NCBI RefSeq assembly: GCF_003073045.1
Contig: NC_037591.1
Location: forward strand, 22,725,319 to 22,789,318
Length of the DNA: 64,000 bases
Source of the DNA: Pomacea canaliculata
Taxonomy: Eukaryota; Mollusca; Gastropoda; Architaenioglossa; Ampullariidae
Direction: 5' to 3'
Below the pieces are notes generated by a model. That model had not been told where the DNA came from. It did no database searches and was given only the letters and a program-made list of their open reading frames with translations. The position numbers were made by a program, and so were the translations under genes. Positions within the stretch are counted from its first letter, which is position 1. Every line of letters begins with the position of its first letter. Below are positions 1 to 13,611 of this stretch, in pieces.

Positions 1-456
1 AGAAAACACACAATCAAAACACTTTTTCACTCTCTTCAGCTGAGCTCAGCACAGGCAATAATAAAATGCTCACCGCGCATGCGCATGGAAAAAGTCAGTA
101 GTCGTTTCCGGCCACTGGAGAGAAAGACATCGCGCCGGAGGAACTGCTCTGAACCCAAGACGATGCTTTGTAAAATAAAATTCGATCGTCTGGAGAGTGC
201 ACCCAGGACCAGGTCTCCTCCGGAAATGATGCAGCCAGGCTCCCCTGATCTGTCTCTCACCCACGTTTCCTGTTGTGGACATAGCCGATACATCTCATAT
301 AGAAGTTGTTAGGTGCAGTGGTCTGTTGTGTCAGGGCCAGATGGTCTTTCGCATGCGGACACAGTGTGTTACTCAACCCAAACAAAGATATACACAACCT
401 TTACATCGCCGGGGTCGGGGTTGTTCTCTCTGGATGCCCATACAAGGACATTCATT

Positions 457-634
457 ATGATCGCATCTCCCTTGAGTTTGTTCCGCATTAGTCATGCTTT
501 TCAACCAAAGTACTTCTGGAATTTTTTCCATTTCCTTCTATTAATTTTCACTGCCATCGTCTTCAGTAAACAGCCCAGTAAATACGGAGTCTTTCCACTG
601 CGATCCCGAGAAATATACAAGGACAATGCTGCAG
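457..634 (+). CDS. Possible first coding exon with a membrane anchor (hypothetical)
   Basis: An ATG at 457 opens a frame of 59 codons plus one base that runs into a good splice donor (GCAG followed by GTAGGT at 635). Residues about 19-36 form an aromatic and leucine-rich hydrophobic stretch (YFWNFFHFLLLIFTAIVF), followed by a basic and polar segment ending near REIYKDNAA. This layout suits an uncleaved signal anchor at the start of a type II membrane protein. No family is recognised and no following exon was found. A chance open frame is a real alternative, because the opposite strand is also open here. Confidence 0.22.
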
Positions 635-2250
635 GTAGGTCCTCAGGAATAGCGTTTAGGACTTGGCAGACATGCATACAGAGGCTTACTTTGTGAGTGG
701 GAAAGGCTGACTGTAGGATCACATAATAGACTTCTTTTGGAAGGTTGAGTCTAGTAAGGGCACCGGGTGCACGTGTCCCTTGTTGCGGGTGGTATTTCCT
801 TGTCGACAGTGGACCACTTAAGACTCCCCTATAACTTCTTGCTGTGGTATGAAATGTAGGCTCTGTGATAATAAACAGGGAATGTTCCCTACATGTCTGT
901 GCTTGTCGAGACTATATCCGAAGAAACTTTCCTTTACCTTCGCTGGTTCGGTGACTAAGACGAAATACAAGAAGACATTCTGTGACGAGAGTTCTAAACA
1001 AACAAGACACATTGAAAAAAAACAAAACAAAACAAAAAAAACTTCAATCTAATCTAGCCTAATACGTTGTAGGCTTGACTAATTTTTGTCCACACTCACC
1101 TCCCTCTCACTTAGTTCTATCTGCGTGCGTTCGTGTGTGTGTGTGTCAATCTCAAATTCCAAAAACATCTCTAAAGGTATTCAAACTGTGAATAACTAAT
1201 CCTTGTAATACAGATCGCACACACACGTGATGGAGGTTGTGTTCTCACTCAGGGGGTCAGGAAAGAAAGGACAACCTCACGTGAGGTCCAGCCTGCACCA
1301 CATGATCCCTTGTCTTTCGACTCTTGCTGTAAGATCCGCACCAGGACGTGTTCTCGCCTCTGGCTGTCTACCTTGTAGGACATCTACCAATCAGACCGTT
1401 GGAATCAATCTCGTCTTTCCTTCAGTTTTCTTTTGCTGTGCCATTTTATGTCGCTGAGGGGGCATATTTATGCCTCCAACATTTCCCTTTTATTTATTCA
1501 TCTTCGCCCTGTAGTGCTTCACGCCTTCATACAGGTTTTTTCGAGAATCTTCCTGCGCCCTGACCTAAATCATAGAAACCGCATTCCCTGCACCTGTGAC
1601 GCAAACATCGCGGCACCACCTGTCATCATCTCCTTCGTTGTCTCGAGCTCCTTATTGTACGTGTGTGCCTTCCTTTCCAACAGATCACACACTTAGGACA
1701 GGCAGAAGAAATGTGGGCATGAAACATATATCGTGTTTTGTTTATTAAATAGAAACTCCGACAGACCACAGCTCTCTGTGGGTCGTTGTGGGTATTCCTG
1801 ACACTGTTTCTGAAAAAAAAAAAAAAAAACAAAACACCTGCATTCGTTTCCGAAGAGGCCGAAACTGCTTCCGCAAGATGAAATGTGCTTACAAGTGAGC
1901 CCACGACTGTCGGATCTCGGTTCTTGCATCATCTTGGATCGGAATTCATGCGAACCGTGAGCAACCTAGCCGTCAACAACTATAGACCTCATCTTCTAAG
2001 TTGCATTTCAGCTAATATTATTATTATTTTCGAGGTGGGGGATGGGAAGAGTGTGGCAATTACCCATGCGCCGTAAAATGACACTTGTTATCAGATGACA
2101 GAATCTGAAAAGACTTAAACTGGAAAATTATCGCCGCGTTCTGCATGGTTGAGGATCAACTTCAGTACTCGTCGGGACGGGAAGACGGTGGGGGTGGGGA
2201 TAAGATATGGGAAAATCAGTATTTTACGCCGACAGCAACTTAAGTTAGAT
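635..2250. other. No gene seen; low-complexity intergenic or intronic DNA
   Basis: Only short unconvincing open frames were seen. The stretch has a TCACGTGA palindrome at 1277-1284, a short GT run near 1134-1145 and a poly(A) run at about 1814-1831. Nothing else stands out. Confidence 0.6.
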
Positions 2251-2350
2251 CATGGCAAAGCAGTCAGCCCTGTAAAAAGATGGCACCTAAACACCCAGCA
2301 ACCAACTCTCACTGTAACAGGCGCTAACCGTTGCACCACCGGACCACCTT
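2250..2350 (-). repeat. tRNA-derived SINE-like head (degenerate)
   Basis: Read on the minus strand from 2350, the sequence begins GGTGGTCCGGTGGTGCAACGG and continues TTAGCGCC. This resembles the A-box head of tRNA-derived SINEs common in invertebrates. A matching B box is not preserved. Neither ends nor target-site duplications can be fixed by eye. Confidence 0.35.
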
Positions 2351-4558
2351 TCTACAGACCTCGAGTAAAGATATAGAAATTATGAGAACAGGAGGTCAAG
2401 ACCTGATCCTAGATATAATTGTTTGCTCTGTCGTCTGCGTAAGAGACTCTACTTGCCATCTACACTTGGCGTGCCATCCGTCTCACACGACTCGGCATGC
2501 CACGCTATCCTCTGGCAGTTGGATTCCTGACAGAGTTCCAGAAAGGTTTATTAAAAGTGGGGTGGAGGCGGTGGTAGGGGCAGGCCGACGGTGGCCCGGT
2601 CCGAACAGAAAAGTTTAGATGTGGATGGATGTCATGGAGAGTTAAGTTCACTGGCCGTGAGTCATGACGGTGGGGCGAGGGAGGGGAGTCGATGCGAGGA
2701 GGAGGAGGAGGGTGTATGAGAGGGTGCAAGTAGTAACGCATCACGTGACAGCATGCAGTGCTGCAGTACGCGATGCCATGCCGCGCTGAGCTACAGGACT
2801 GCACTCCTGATTGCACTACATAATTCCATCCGTATATTTTATGTGATGCCAACGTTTGACAAGATGCTGCCATCGACGACATCCCGAGGCATAGCGCGTT
2901 TGAAAACGACAGTGATAACAGAAGAATGATAACTGTTTACTCCTTTTCCTTTTCATTTCATTTGCGTGCGATGAGTTTATTTATATATGAAGACGCAGCT
3001 TCTTGAGTTGCTAATGGCTAGAGTTCACTTCCCACACCAACATATAACCGACTTTTGTCAACACACACCAACATCGATTAAGCGCGATCACACACACACT
3101 CATATTGCTAGGCTATTTTTTTTTTTAACCCAGAGCTATATCATCGACGTACATGTATATGACAGTGCCACTCGCGAAACCCCGCCTCCTGCGTTGTGGC
3201 AGTCACGTGACCTTTGATTGACGTTTTCCCCTCAACCCCGAACTAAGCGGGTCACGTAAGTGCCCTCACGTCGCTCGCCGGAGACGTAGAGCTACATTTC
3301 CCCGGTCTTTAGTGCCGCTGTAGCTCTGTTGCCACGCGTGATCTAGTCATTGATTCATCTGTAACTCAACGAGTAGCTAGCTGCCAGTGACGTCACAAGT
3401 GGCCCTCGAGACAGGGAGGGGAAGGGATGGGGTATAATATGTGTGAATGGTGAGGGTCGGAATGGGTGGAGGGGTGGGGATGTAGGAGTGAGAGAAACGA
3501 AACAGAACAATTTTCTTTTTTACTCTCTGTTGTTCTCCGTCTGTCGCTCGTGCGTTCCGCGTAGGAAACGTGAGGTAACAGGAGGACCACTCAGCCCCCA
3601 GGAAAGGTCACCGACCTGCAAGGGAGATAAGCGCCTCGACTGGAAGACAAGGCGTGGTGAGGCTGGGGGGGGAGGGTTGTTGTGGGTGGCTGGAGGGGTG
3701 TGAGCTGCGCTCATGAGACGTTGCGACTAGGAAGCAGACGACAGCTTCAAACCTCCAGCGAGACCCAGCCTGCACACTTAACCCCTCGTGCAGACTAATC
3801 AGCTCGCCAAGCACACTACAAAAGGCGCCTACTTGAGTCTACCTCCCGTCTCCCCCATTACTCATTAGTTTTAGCTCTTATGGTTTTGTTTTGTTTTTTG
3901 TTCTTGAGTGTATGTGTGACTGTGTCTGAAGCAGCGTTCGCATTTCTCGAGAATTTTGATTCTGCCTACTTTAATAAAAATCGCTCCGTGAACTTATAGT
4001 TTTGGCTTACACCTTTCCTGTCCGCCACGTTCTGGTCAGAGGTTTCCTCCAAGAGTCGGTTGTGTTCACACCCAAGACAAGCTCTATTGTTGCCTTTACA
4101 TCTGTACTGCGCTGCAAAAAAAAAATTAGGGCAAGTGATCGAAGCAGGTGACTTGTCTCACATTAGGTACACACTACATATTTATCATCAGTTTACCAAC
4201 ACGAATATCGTTCTCTCAGTGGGACATTGGGATGTCTGCAAAACACCCGACCCCTCCCACCTAAGGGTATGAAACTTTCATGCTTATAGCTCAACGACAG
4301 CGTTAATCGTGATCATAAATCTTTGACATAATCTGCCGGACCGTTTGTAAAGTGGACGAGGCATCAAACGTGCACACACATGCTTACGCAAACACGCACA
4401 CAGACAGACAGACGTGAGCGCGTGCGTCTCTTGCACCAGCATGAACACACTAAGACAAATGATGGTGGATGAATGAAGAAAAGTCGAGACGAAGGTAACT
4501 GGTCCGAAGACTAGACTCAAGTTCACTCAACCCTAGTCTGTGACCGCAATGCACTCAC
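2351..4558. other. No gene seen; a few regulatory-like motifs
   Basis: Open frames here are short and purine- or pyrimidine-skewed. The stretch contains TCACGTGA at 3203-3210, a consensus CRE (TGACGTCA) at 3388-3395 and a G-rich tract at 3664-3700 with several runs of three or more G. Confidence 0.55.
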
Positions 4559-4615
4559 CGACACTCTTTAAAATGCGTCCCTTGCGACAGAAGAGTGACG
4601 CGACCTTTGACACTG
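4559..4615 (-). CDS. Possible 57-nt internal exon (hypothetical)
   Basis: On the minus strand a long pyrimidine tract (a poly(T) run near 4655-4675, then C/T-rich bases) leads to CCCCTAG. The candidate exon follows and ends at a GTGAGT donor (complement of 4553-4558). Its length is a multiple of three, with phase 1 at both ends, reading VSKVASLFCRKGRILKSV. No family is recognised. The acceptor and donor are both strong, but exons this short arise by chance in 64 kb. Confidence 0.22.
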
Positions 4616-4619
4616 CTAG

Positions 4620-7600
4620 GGGTAGTGAAAAAGCGCACGAATACAGGGTAGGGGGAAAAAAAAAAAAAAAAAAACCCCAAAAAGCCAGGGAGCTACTTCC
4701 TGCTTCCTTCCCAACCAGTCCAAGAATCACGTGATTAGCGATGCCGACGCTCGAGTCCGTGATGTTCACTCGCTGTCCTTTGTCAAAGGTCACTAACGGC
4801 AGGCGCGCTGACGCCAAGATGTTCACAAATTGTGCCGAGGAGACCAGAGAAGGAAACTGAGAGTTTTCTGTGCGAGGCTCGAAACGTGTCAGCTTTCATC
4901 TATCGATGACCTCCACACACCATCGTTTGCACGCAAGGAAAGCTGGGGGGAGGAGGAGGAGGAAATAAGAGCCGTGCATCTATTCTGCCACTATTGTTCT
5001 GTCGATACACAGTCAGGCAGCTGGTATGTGTGTTTGTTTCCATGGCAACCGCATCTACAAAACAGGGAGGTTACCGCACATGGCACGAGGATACAGCAGG
5101 AAGCTACTGCGCCTGCAGAGTTATCCAGACTTGAACTATCCCCTCCCCGTTTTTGTTGGCAATGGAAGCCAGGGTGCAAGGGGATGAGGAATTTTGATCA
5201 CCTGGTGAGGGGCTAAAGTGTCATGGTATAGATAGATGGGGACAAGTACCGGTCATCACAGTAGGTTATTGCGAAGGATGGGAAGGCAAAGTTAACCCTG
5301 GTGGTAAAAACGGCAGAAAGTTCGCTTGTGTGACTTCTACCCGTATATCGACGGGTGAATGCGGCGGAAGTGTGCTATCAGCAGGGTTTTCGGAGATGGC
5401 GTCGGTCCCGGCCATGAAGAAGCCCAGGAACGGCCACCATCGAGTGAAAAAAAAACCGACTTGGCTGCCACTTGAAGGACACTAGCCAGCCTGCTGTTTG
5501 CCCACCCGTCACTCGCGGGAAGGGACCGTGATAAATGCCCATCGCTCTTCGGCAATAAAGGTAATTACGCTAATGAACACCTAGACAGGTGCGGCGCTTG
5601 ACAAACCGCCCCGCAGTGGCAGCCCGGTCACGAAAACGAACAGCCCAGAAGCTGAAGTTGCCTCCTTTAAGAACCGGGCTCTTCAGTCTTAAAAGTCAGG
5701 AGAGGACAATGAAGAATGGAGTCCCCCTTCCTCCCCAGCCACGAGGACTTCTGCCGAACGTTGACAAAATTGATCAACATGGCGAAATATTCTGCAGGGC
5801 CTGAGTGATCGACCGAACCCAAAGTGTCGGTGGATTAGAGGCTGTTTGTCTGCCCCTGCCGATAGGGGTGGGAGGAGATGGAGGGGGTGGTGGGAAAGGG
5901 GAGTTTCCAGTCAGGACACGCGCATGCACAATGGTCCAGACTGGCACTTTATTTCCAGTGGCGCTACATCACTGTGGGGAGTGAGTGGGTGGTGGATAAG
6001 GCAGCAACCCTGCTTCCTGACTGCCTCTTCAGATTAAAAAAAAGGGAGAAAAATAATAAACTCCTTGTCTATTTATTTCATCTCCTGCCGAAAGTACTGT
6101 CTCAATGCTTGGGCCAGCTCACCTCGTAAAGGTGTGTGTGTGTGTTTCCCCAGATTAGTGTATCTCTCAATAATCTTGACAATCATTAGAAACAATTCCA
6201 TCCGACTAGAACTTAAAAGTGGAAGAAAAATATTAAATATAACCACTTCTCACCTGGCCTGTCAAAAGTGTTGCCACACACACACACCATCGACTAAACA
6301 GAACTCTAGGTGGGAGACATCACCTACTTCCCACCTTCCCCGTCGTGTCCAACACTCCATCTCACGAGCTGTCGTCTCCCAGCTGCTTCATCATCTCCCG
6401 CACCCTCAGACCGTGCACTCACTCACTTGTCTGCCCCACTCACCTGAACAGGTTCGATAACTCGCTTACACTGACTTCAAAGCAGGCTGCTTGGAGAAAG
6501 GAAGTCTCATCCAATGTCTCTATCTTATTTCTCCTTCTCATTATCTTTCTTTCGCACAATCACTGATAATAGAAAGCCACAGCTGTCTGGGATACATCGA
6601 GCTATACAAAGGTTAAGGTTCGGACCAAAGATGCTGAATCGTGTTCGATAAATGCAGTGAGGTGTGACTATGGCTTCTTTTACAGATTTTCTGCTTTGAG
6701 TTGACTGGGTGGGCACAGTTATCCTCTCCGTGCGATACGAGTCAATCAAGAGACTATTAAGACCAAACTCCCTCCTCCACTCACACAAAAGAAAACCTTG
6801 CTCCCAAGATACTCATCTTCTGCCCACAGAACCGGTCCTTGCGATGACCGACGTGGTGATGGACTTGTGCCGCAATCGCCAACACGTGCGCCTGCCCATT
6901 AGCCCGAGCGGAAGTCAGAGGGCTCCCGAAGGATGGCAACAACTATCTGGCGGGCCAGCCAGCCAGCCGACTGGACGTTAAAGTCGCAATCAACAACCAG
7001 CAGACTTGGCCGCTTCCGGACCTGCCGTCACGCAGGGAACAGCCTGGCCGGGTCCTGGCGACGCCATTGCGTGACGACACGAGCCGTTCTGTTGGCTTTC
7101 TCTCCCTCTGCGACAGGAGAACGGCTCAAGGGAGGTCATTAGTGTGGCAACTGAGGACCACGCAAGTGGGAAGGAGGGACCTGAGCTGGCGTGTGCTTGG
7201 AAGTGGTAAATGGATAGCCCCCTCGTCTCCGAGGCCTCTGGTCACAGTGAACAGCGCTTCTTCTCAAATGACGCCCCCAGCTTTATTCAACTTCCATCTA
7301 CACTCCTCGCCCTCTTGGAACCGCAATGGTGACGACTAAATGCTGGGGTGAAAGGGACAGCAAAGTTCAAAGTGAGCTTTTACGGAAAACCTCATTTTTA
7401 AGGGTCTTGCCTCTTCCATTATTTTCCCGCCTGGCTTTGCGTTCTTTGTCATTTGAAGGGCTGACACGGCGATAATAGCGAGGCATCATTCTTGTGGGGC
7501 GAAGACAGGAGACAAAACGTGAGCAAGAAAAAGTTCAGCTTCAACGTCTCAACAATGACCAACTCACTAAGATTCAGGGTTTTAACAGCAAGATCCCCTC

Positions 7601-7985
7601 ACCAAAATCCAAAGTCCCAATAGTTAGTCCCTCTTGCCGAGACCCAAGAATCAGGGCTAGCGGAGGGCCGTGTCGGGGGGTGGGACTGTGAGTTAAAGTT
7701 TGCTGATTGATTTCCTTTAAACTTGAACACTTTGCAAATTTGTGTCTATACAGGACTGTGGACATATAGGTGTGAACTGAACTGCACTGTAAACATATAT
7801 CCATGAACTGGACTGTGCTGAAAAAATATACAATGGACTAAGCGAGAATAAGCAGATATTGTCTCACAGCCGTGTATTAAGATAATTTTGTACATCAGTT
7901 CTTATTCGCCTGATTATACACCTAAATATGTTTTATTAACACTTCTACCTCTTTCATCTTAATTATATCTCGTTGCTTGTCACCC
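4620..7985. other. No gene seen
   Basis: Mixed-composition DNA with scattered short frames and no splice-bounded exon that I could support. It includes TCACGTGA at 4727-4734, a poly(A) run near 4657-4674 and GT/CA microsatellite fragments near 6131 and 6275. Confidence 0.55.
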
Positions 7986-7988
7986 CAG

Positions 7989-8338
7989 TGCATCACACCG
8001 ACTTCTGTAAAATATTCCAGTGCGAGAACAGTCCCAGACGCCGGCCTCAGTGGAAGCAGCACCCCGTGAAAATTAGCCTCCGAGACAGACATCAGTTCTC
8101 AGCTGTCGTCAAACGCCGACTACATCGTCAGACCACCCACCAGCGCGAGTTGTGGTGGAGGTTTGGTGGACATTTCTCACCTCAGACCGCCATGGCAGCC
8201 ACGCGAATATTCCCGTTGGCCCGAGTGGACCAGCGCCGGTGGAGAATCGCCGGTGACACGCACACGGACCATACTTCTGTGGCTCTCGGCCGCGCACTCT
8301 ACCTGATTGCTGAACCACAAATGAGAGAGAGAGAATAA
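7989..8338 (+). CDS. Possible 3' terminal coding exon (hypothetical)
   Basis: A clear pyrimidine tract (about 7940-7985) ends in CACCCCAG. An open frame of about 116 codons follows, stopping with TAA at 8336-8338. The stop overlaps an AATAAA at 8334-8339, as in a compact terminal exon. The translated segment is rich in Arg, His and Gln, with no transmembrane stretch and no domain I can name. G+C rises inside the frame relative to the flanks. The upstream exon was not identified, so the gene is incomplete at its 5' side. Confidence 0.3.
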
Positions 8339-8339
8339 A

Positions 8340-11300
8340 AAAGGGGGGGTAGGGGAGGGGTGTCTACCACAACGGTTTGCAAAAAAAACTGTTTTAAGCG
8401 AACCGAAAGCCGCGGTACCGTTGCCCTAGTAACCAAACCGGCTTGCCCTGTTCAGATTAGCATAAAAGGACAGTTCACACGACTCTCTGTATCCTTCTGG
8501 TGCTGAAGAGCCTGACGTGGCGAGGTGATTACTGGGTGCTGAAGCAATCCCTTTCCGCGTTCACATGCTCACAACACGCGCATGCATTCACGTTCTTTCC
8601 CTCCTTCTCTCTCACAACATTTACGAGCGGTGTCTCTCTCACACACCGATTTCCCCAAATGAATGAAATGCAGTTTACTAAAATTCCAAGACAAACAAAT
8701 CTAGAACCACATTTTCTATAATAATTATGTAGGAGAGAATAGGAAAGGTGAACAGTGAACAAACGGGACATTACCAGCTCCCCTCAGCCCCGAAATATGA
8801 CGTCTGGTGAACTCTGACCCCCGCACCCGTGTGGCACCGCCGACGATCAAATAATAATAAAAAAAAAAAGATTGTGTGGAGGTGGGGGGAAGAGGAGGAC
8901 AGAAAATCAACGGGTGGCACGCGGGGGCGAAGGACCTACTTACTGCAGCATTGCAAGACCTGATGACTGGCAGTCCTCCCTGACGTACATGGCCTGCCGA
9001 GCTGAGGGTCACGTGACCTCCTCACGTCTGCTCCACTGAGACCGCTTATCTGAAACGATTGAAATTGAAAGCGTGCTGTCGTGTGAACGGTTCATTTTCA
9101 AACGTCTGCAACAGTGTATGGAACCTGTGTGTGTGAGAGAGATAGAAAGAGCGAGAGAGAGATATGATACGATTTGACTATTTTATGATTTAGGCTTTGT
9201 GGCTCAGTTTCATAAATGTACATGATGATATATACAATGTATATGGGTATATTTAGTATGATTTCACTCCTCATGTATGCATCCAAACATTAATCATCAT
9301 CGAATCATGTAAAAGAGAGAGAGAGACAGCGAAAAATTAAAGGTGTCAGCATTCACACCTACATACGGTGTACCCCCGAACAGTCGTACTAAAGAACAAC
9401 TCGTACTTATGGGTCATATACTCGTGACGCAAAGTACCCGACTGTTGAGGACCCGACTACCTTCAGTCGACCTTCCAAGTCGCGTGCAGTCTTTTTTAAG
9501 CCGAAGGAAAAGCACTCGACGGATGGTAAAGGCGGTTAAGCATACCCGGGGTGCATAGGTAAGTTGTCAAACAGGCCCCGACAAGATTAAAGATACACAC
9601 CCTGCAGACACCTCATACATGTGCATCGCAACTACGCCTTAAGCCTCCACCGCCCGTGGCATGTCACTGTCTCGTGTAGGCAGAGAGGGTAGATATACCT
9701 ACCCTCTTTGGTGTAGGTATGCAAGATATATCGTCCGGACTGATTTTGGAAGGAAAGGGGATGGGAACCCTCTCTTTTTTGTCCTTTTATTCGTCTATTA
9801 ACCATCATTGCACCCGTAATCCTATAAAGACTCTAGTGTGCCTTGCTTACTGCTGTATTGTGTACCCTGTGTCACGTACCCGTGCTCGTGATGTTGTCTC
9901 CATGCATAGCAATCAAACAGATAACAAGCTTCCAGCAGCATCCTAGGTAACTGGTGGTTTCTGAATGATTTAGTGACTTGGTAGGTGAGTCAGTGACACA
10001 CCTGAGTTGACCTCTGGGTGGGTGGCTGGGTGGGGTGCTGCACATGTGCTTGCTTGCTCGTGTGCGTGCATCCCCCAACTCGACCAGAAACTAATTAACT
10101 AACGAGACTCAACACGAACTGGGAATTGTGTCGCTCGTAGGGTCGAAGTGTCGTGTCGGTTAGAAAAGTGACATCGGGTACAGGTTCAAACACGCAGATG
10201 GTGAGAGGCAGAAGGCGTCGTGCCCAGCAGACACCGCTCATAACTCAGAGTTTATTATCGCGCACCTATCGCCAGGTGTGTGTCAGCCGCTGGCTTTGAC
10301 GCACCGCCAGGTAGGTACAAGATCGCGACACGCACAGGAGGCTCCGTGTGCTGCTTCCACCCTCACACTGTGGATATAGGTAATGTGTTTATAATGTAAA
10401 TAAATCTCTGTGGTGTGGGGTGTGCTGTGCACCCGCATCCACGCCACAGTACAAAGGTGCGACTATAGTACACGAGTGGCAGGGTGGGTGGGTGAGGAAG
10501 GTGATATTGAAGTCAGGTGAGGGAGAGAACGTGCCGCGGTGGGTGGAGAAATAATAATACGGGTGGCAGTGATGAAGGAGCAGAGAGACGGCAAGTGTCT
10601 GTTCTGGTGATTAAGTGGCGGTAGGGTTGGGCTGACAAGAATTTCAAAGGCATTAAGGTGGGCGGAACGGGGTCAGGTCGCCAGCACCGTCACTTGCTGT
10701 CACTGCAGGGTAGCAGGCGGGTGCTGTAAGTAGTGCAGCAATGTGAGAGGTGGGAGGCTATTTGACGATGTGGCTGTCGTGAGCAAGGGCTTGTGAGTCC
10801 TACATGCCTACCTAGTCTGCTTATCTTCCTCCAAGCAGCGAGTGTGAAACACAACCTGGGCGAGTATTGAAGGAATATTGCGTAGGTGTAATAATATAGA
10901 GTAGGTCCTTCGATACGTAATATCGCTATGGTTCATTTTCTCGACAAGGATGTTGGGTGGGTTCACTCTACACCCCCAACCCATTCAACCAGGGTTCGAG
11001 GAATCTTGTCGTCTGCTGATGTAGATGACGTAAGCGCAGTGAAGGGTATTTCCCGTTGTGCCTTTCAATCTCATTGTCACGGATGTCCGGTAATCGCCAG
11101 AAATAATACACTCTAGATGTGTTTACTGTACCCAAGTAATAAAAGAAAATCCATGATGTGCAGGCACAGTGTATTGTTTAAAAAACTGAATTATCAAGTA
11201 TGGCGAGTTGTTACAACAATAACGTATTTTTGGTATTGATATTCTTCTGTAATACTCAGCGTTGAATTACCCATTGTGCTCCACTGTAAGAAATATATTT

Positions 11301-11340
11301 ATCTATAATGTATTATAAAGTAGCATGTGTACACAAATGT
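8340..11340. other. No gene seen; microsatellite fragments
   Basis: A G-rich run lies at 8342-8360 and TCACGTGA at 9009-9016. GA repeats occur near 9131-9165 and 9315-9328. GT-rich DNA with several GGTGG and GGGTG runs fills 10015-10520. A 71-codon frame ends at a GTAAGT near 9559, but with a stop at the junction and no acceptor, so it was not called. Confidence 0.55.
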
Positions 11341-11401
11341 ACAAACAAACAAACAAACAAACAAACAAACAAACAAACAAACAAACAAACAACAACAACA
11401 G
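11341..11401 (+). repeat. (ACAA)n microsatellite
   Basis: About 13 perfect ACAA units are followed by AAC and AGC units. They create apparent open frames in several frames (poly TNKQ on the plus strand, poly VCLF on the minus strand) that are not genes. Confidence 0.95.
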
Positions 11402-13400
11402 CAGCAAATCAGTCAGGAAAAGTACACGGCAAAAGAATCGGTTCACTGTATCGTCATGTTCGAGAACTGCATCTATGGACCTCCAGAGGAGGTCAGCAGG
11501 GCAGTCATGTCTTGTCACACTATGGTGTCCTATTGTAAGCCTGGCACACCTCAGGACGCATGCACTGACAACACGAGACATGTCAGACTAATGTGGCTGA
11601 AGACACCAAGACTCATGCACCAAAAAAAAATAAAAGGAAAGGATTCTCTCTCTCTCTGTCTCACACAGAACAATAACAATTATTTGTAAACATTGGCAAC
11701 ACCAATCCCCGATGTCCCTAAACATCTCAGCTGGATGCTTTTCTTTCTGAAGCAGGCTTCGACCAATAAATCGCCGCTTTCAATAAATCACCAACTCTCA
11801 ACACATTCATGGTGTGATCACTCCATACTGCGACACATCGTCTGCCTCTGCTCGTGACTGTCCGAACTCATTCACTATCGTCAGTCATCTACCAATCATC
11901 ATTGCACTAAGACGATCGACAGCGCGCCATTGTCACCTCACATCGCTTATCGTCAAGCTGACGTTTCACATCCATCACTCTCTAGGTCACGTGATCTGCA
12001 GCTAGAGGCAGGGTCGACTCGCCCAGGTGGCGATGTTTTTTGCGGACTGCACGAGCAATGTAGCATTACAACACACTCACAGGCCACTATACCACGAAAA
12101 AGCCGTTTACGCTTCTATGCCAGCCTCGTGCCAAACGATAAATATAAAGAAATAAAAGTAATAAAATAGTAGGAATTCAAACAGCTCACAGGCCTTCTGC
12201 TCAGACTCATGCACTGTTAAAAAAAAAAAACTTTTGAAATTTATGGAGCCTGCAGTTTACAGACAAGACACTGGTCATGAGACGTTTAATTCCACGGCCT
12301 GATCGTGTAATTAGGATAAGTGATCAATTTTCAATTGTCTTCAAGTGTCATCAACGGTTTTAAAGACCTTGGTCTGAGTCTTGTCTTATTAGAAAACCTC
12401 AGATTATATGACATGGAGAAAGTAAAAGCACTTCTGCTAAAAATGTTGGCCAGGCGAACGTTTAAATGTATATCAAAATAAAAATAAACCAGATTTATTG
12501 TTTTAAAAGATCAGAATTAAATGGTTTCTTCTTTGATACAACGTACTCCAGAAAATTCAAGATTTTTATACAAGCTGTAGTAGTTTAGTCCAGTGAACGG
12601 CATGACGGGACACTACGTGTGTTTATCAGGGACAATGCAGGTGTTTGTGTAACACCACTCGCCACAGTCAGAAACACTGATTTTCCGGGAAAATTGTTAT
12701 TTCCTTGCTATTTCCTGCTCGCACGATGACTCAAATAGCAAAAATCGTATTCATGCCGTGGCAGTCAGCTTTGGGGAAGTGGACACACAGTCACACACTG
12801 TCACACACAGTCACACACACAGGTTTTCTTGTCTTCTGAATACAGCTAGCGTTGAACAGTCTGTAAACAAGGATTAAATGAATTAAGGAAGAATGCCAGG
12901 AGGAAAAAAAAAGGCATAAAAGTCTTTTCGAGAAACGTTTTGCTTCAAATGTGTATTCCTCGTTGCTGAACTATTAATGAATAATTTGAATATCAACTAT
13001 TAATTAATCAGTTACTGTTACATACTAGTTTATTTTATCTATTTAGAAAACACTTGCCACGCAGCCTGTGAAGAATCTTTTTATTTCAGAACAGTCACGT
13101 GACATCTGTCGTTCTTTATACCAGTGCCATATTGACATACTTTATGTCTTACACGTGGCTTATGGTAAGTCACGTGACTTACTGTTTGTGTCATCTTGCC
13201 TTATTGTGAAGCAGTCGCGTGGCCTCTCACATCTCACCAATTCTTTATTCAGAGACGTAGAAACACAGACTCCATGCACGTGGAGTGAGTAGTGCTGACA
13301 GGCTCTCGTCTGCCGGGTGGAAGTTTTGAGATTTCTGTGTTGTGCCAACTGAAGCATGAAATTTCTGGATATCGTAGAAAGTCCCTCCATTAGGCTCTGA
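11402..13400. other. No gene seen; AT-rich with TCACGTGA sites
   Basis: AT-rich DNA with TCACGTGA at 11987-11994, 13095-13102 and 13170-13177. The last lies inside a longer inverted repeat, GTAAGTCACGTGACTTAC. A (CACACAGT)-type short repeat lies at 12783-12821. Confidence 0.55.
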
Positions 13401-13611
13401 TACATCTACTCCGTCTGATGACAGTAACCTAACTATTCATGTCACAACAACAACAGAATACGGTCACAGGATTTTTAGTTATTGTGCAACAGAACAATGG
13501 AACTCGCTTCCTTTCCATATCCGCCACCTACCCACCATTGAATCCTTTAAAAGTGCACTAAACCACGCCACTTCCTTGAGCAACAGTCTCTACAATGTTC
13601 GTCCATCTTAA
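13400..13611 (+). mobile_element. CR1/L2-like LINE, ORF2 C-terminal fragment
   Basis: The frame ending at TAA 13609-13611 reads EYGHRIFSYCATEQWNSLP, then a short HIR motif and ESFKSALNH. This is the well-known C-terminal signature of CR1/L2/RTE-type ORF2 proteins (R-F-S-Y-A, WNSLP, IR, FKS-L). The open frame starts near 13400. No RT motifs lie upstream, so this is a 5'-truncated copy, inserted in plus orientation. Confidence 0.7.

Noticed and set aside
9343..9558. 71-codon frame ending at GTAAGT
   Set aside because: A stop codon lies immediately at the junction, and no acceptor or pyrimidine tract precedes it.
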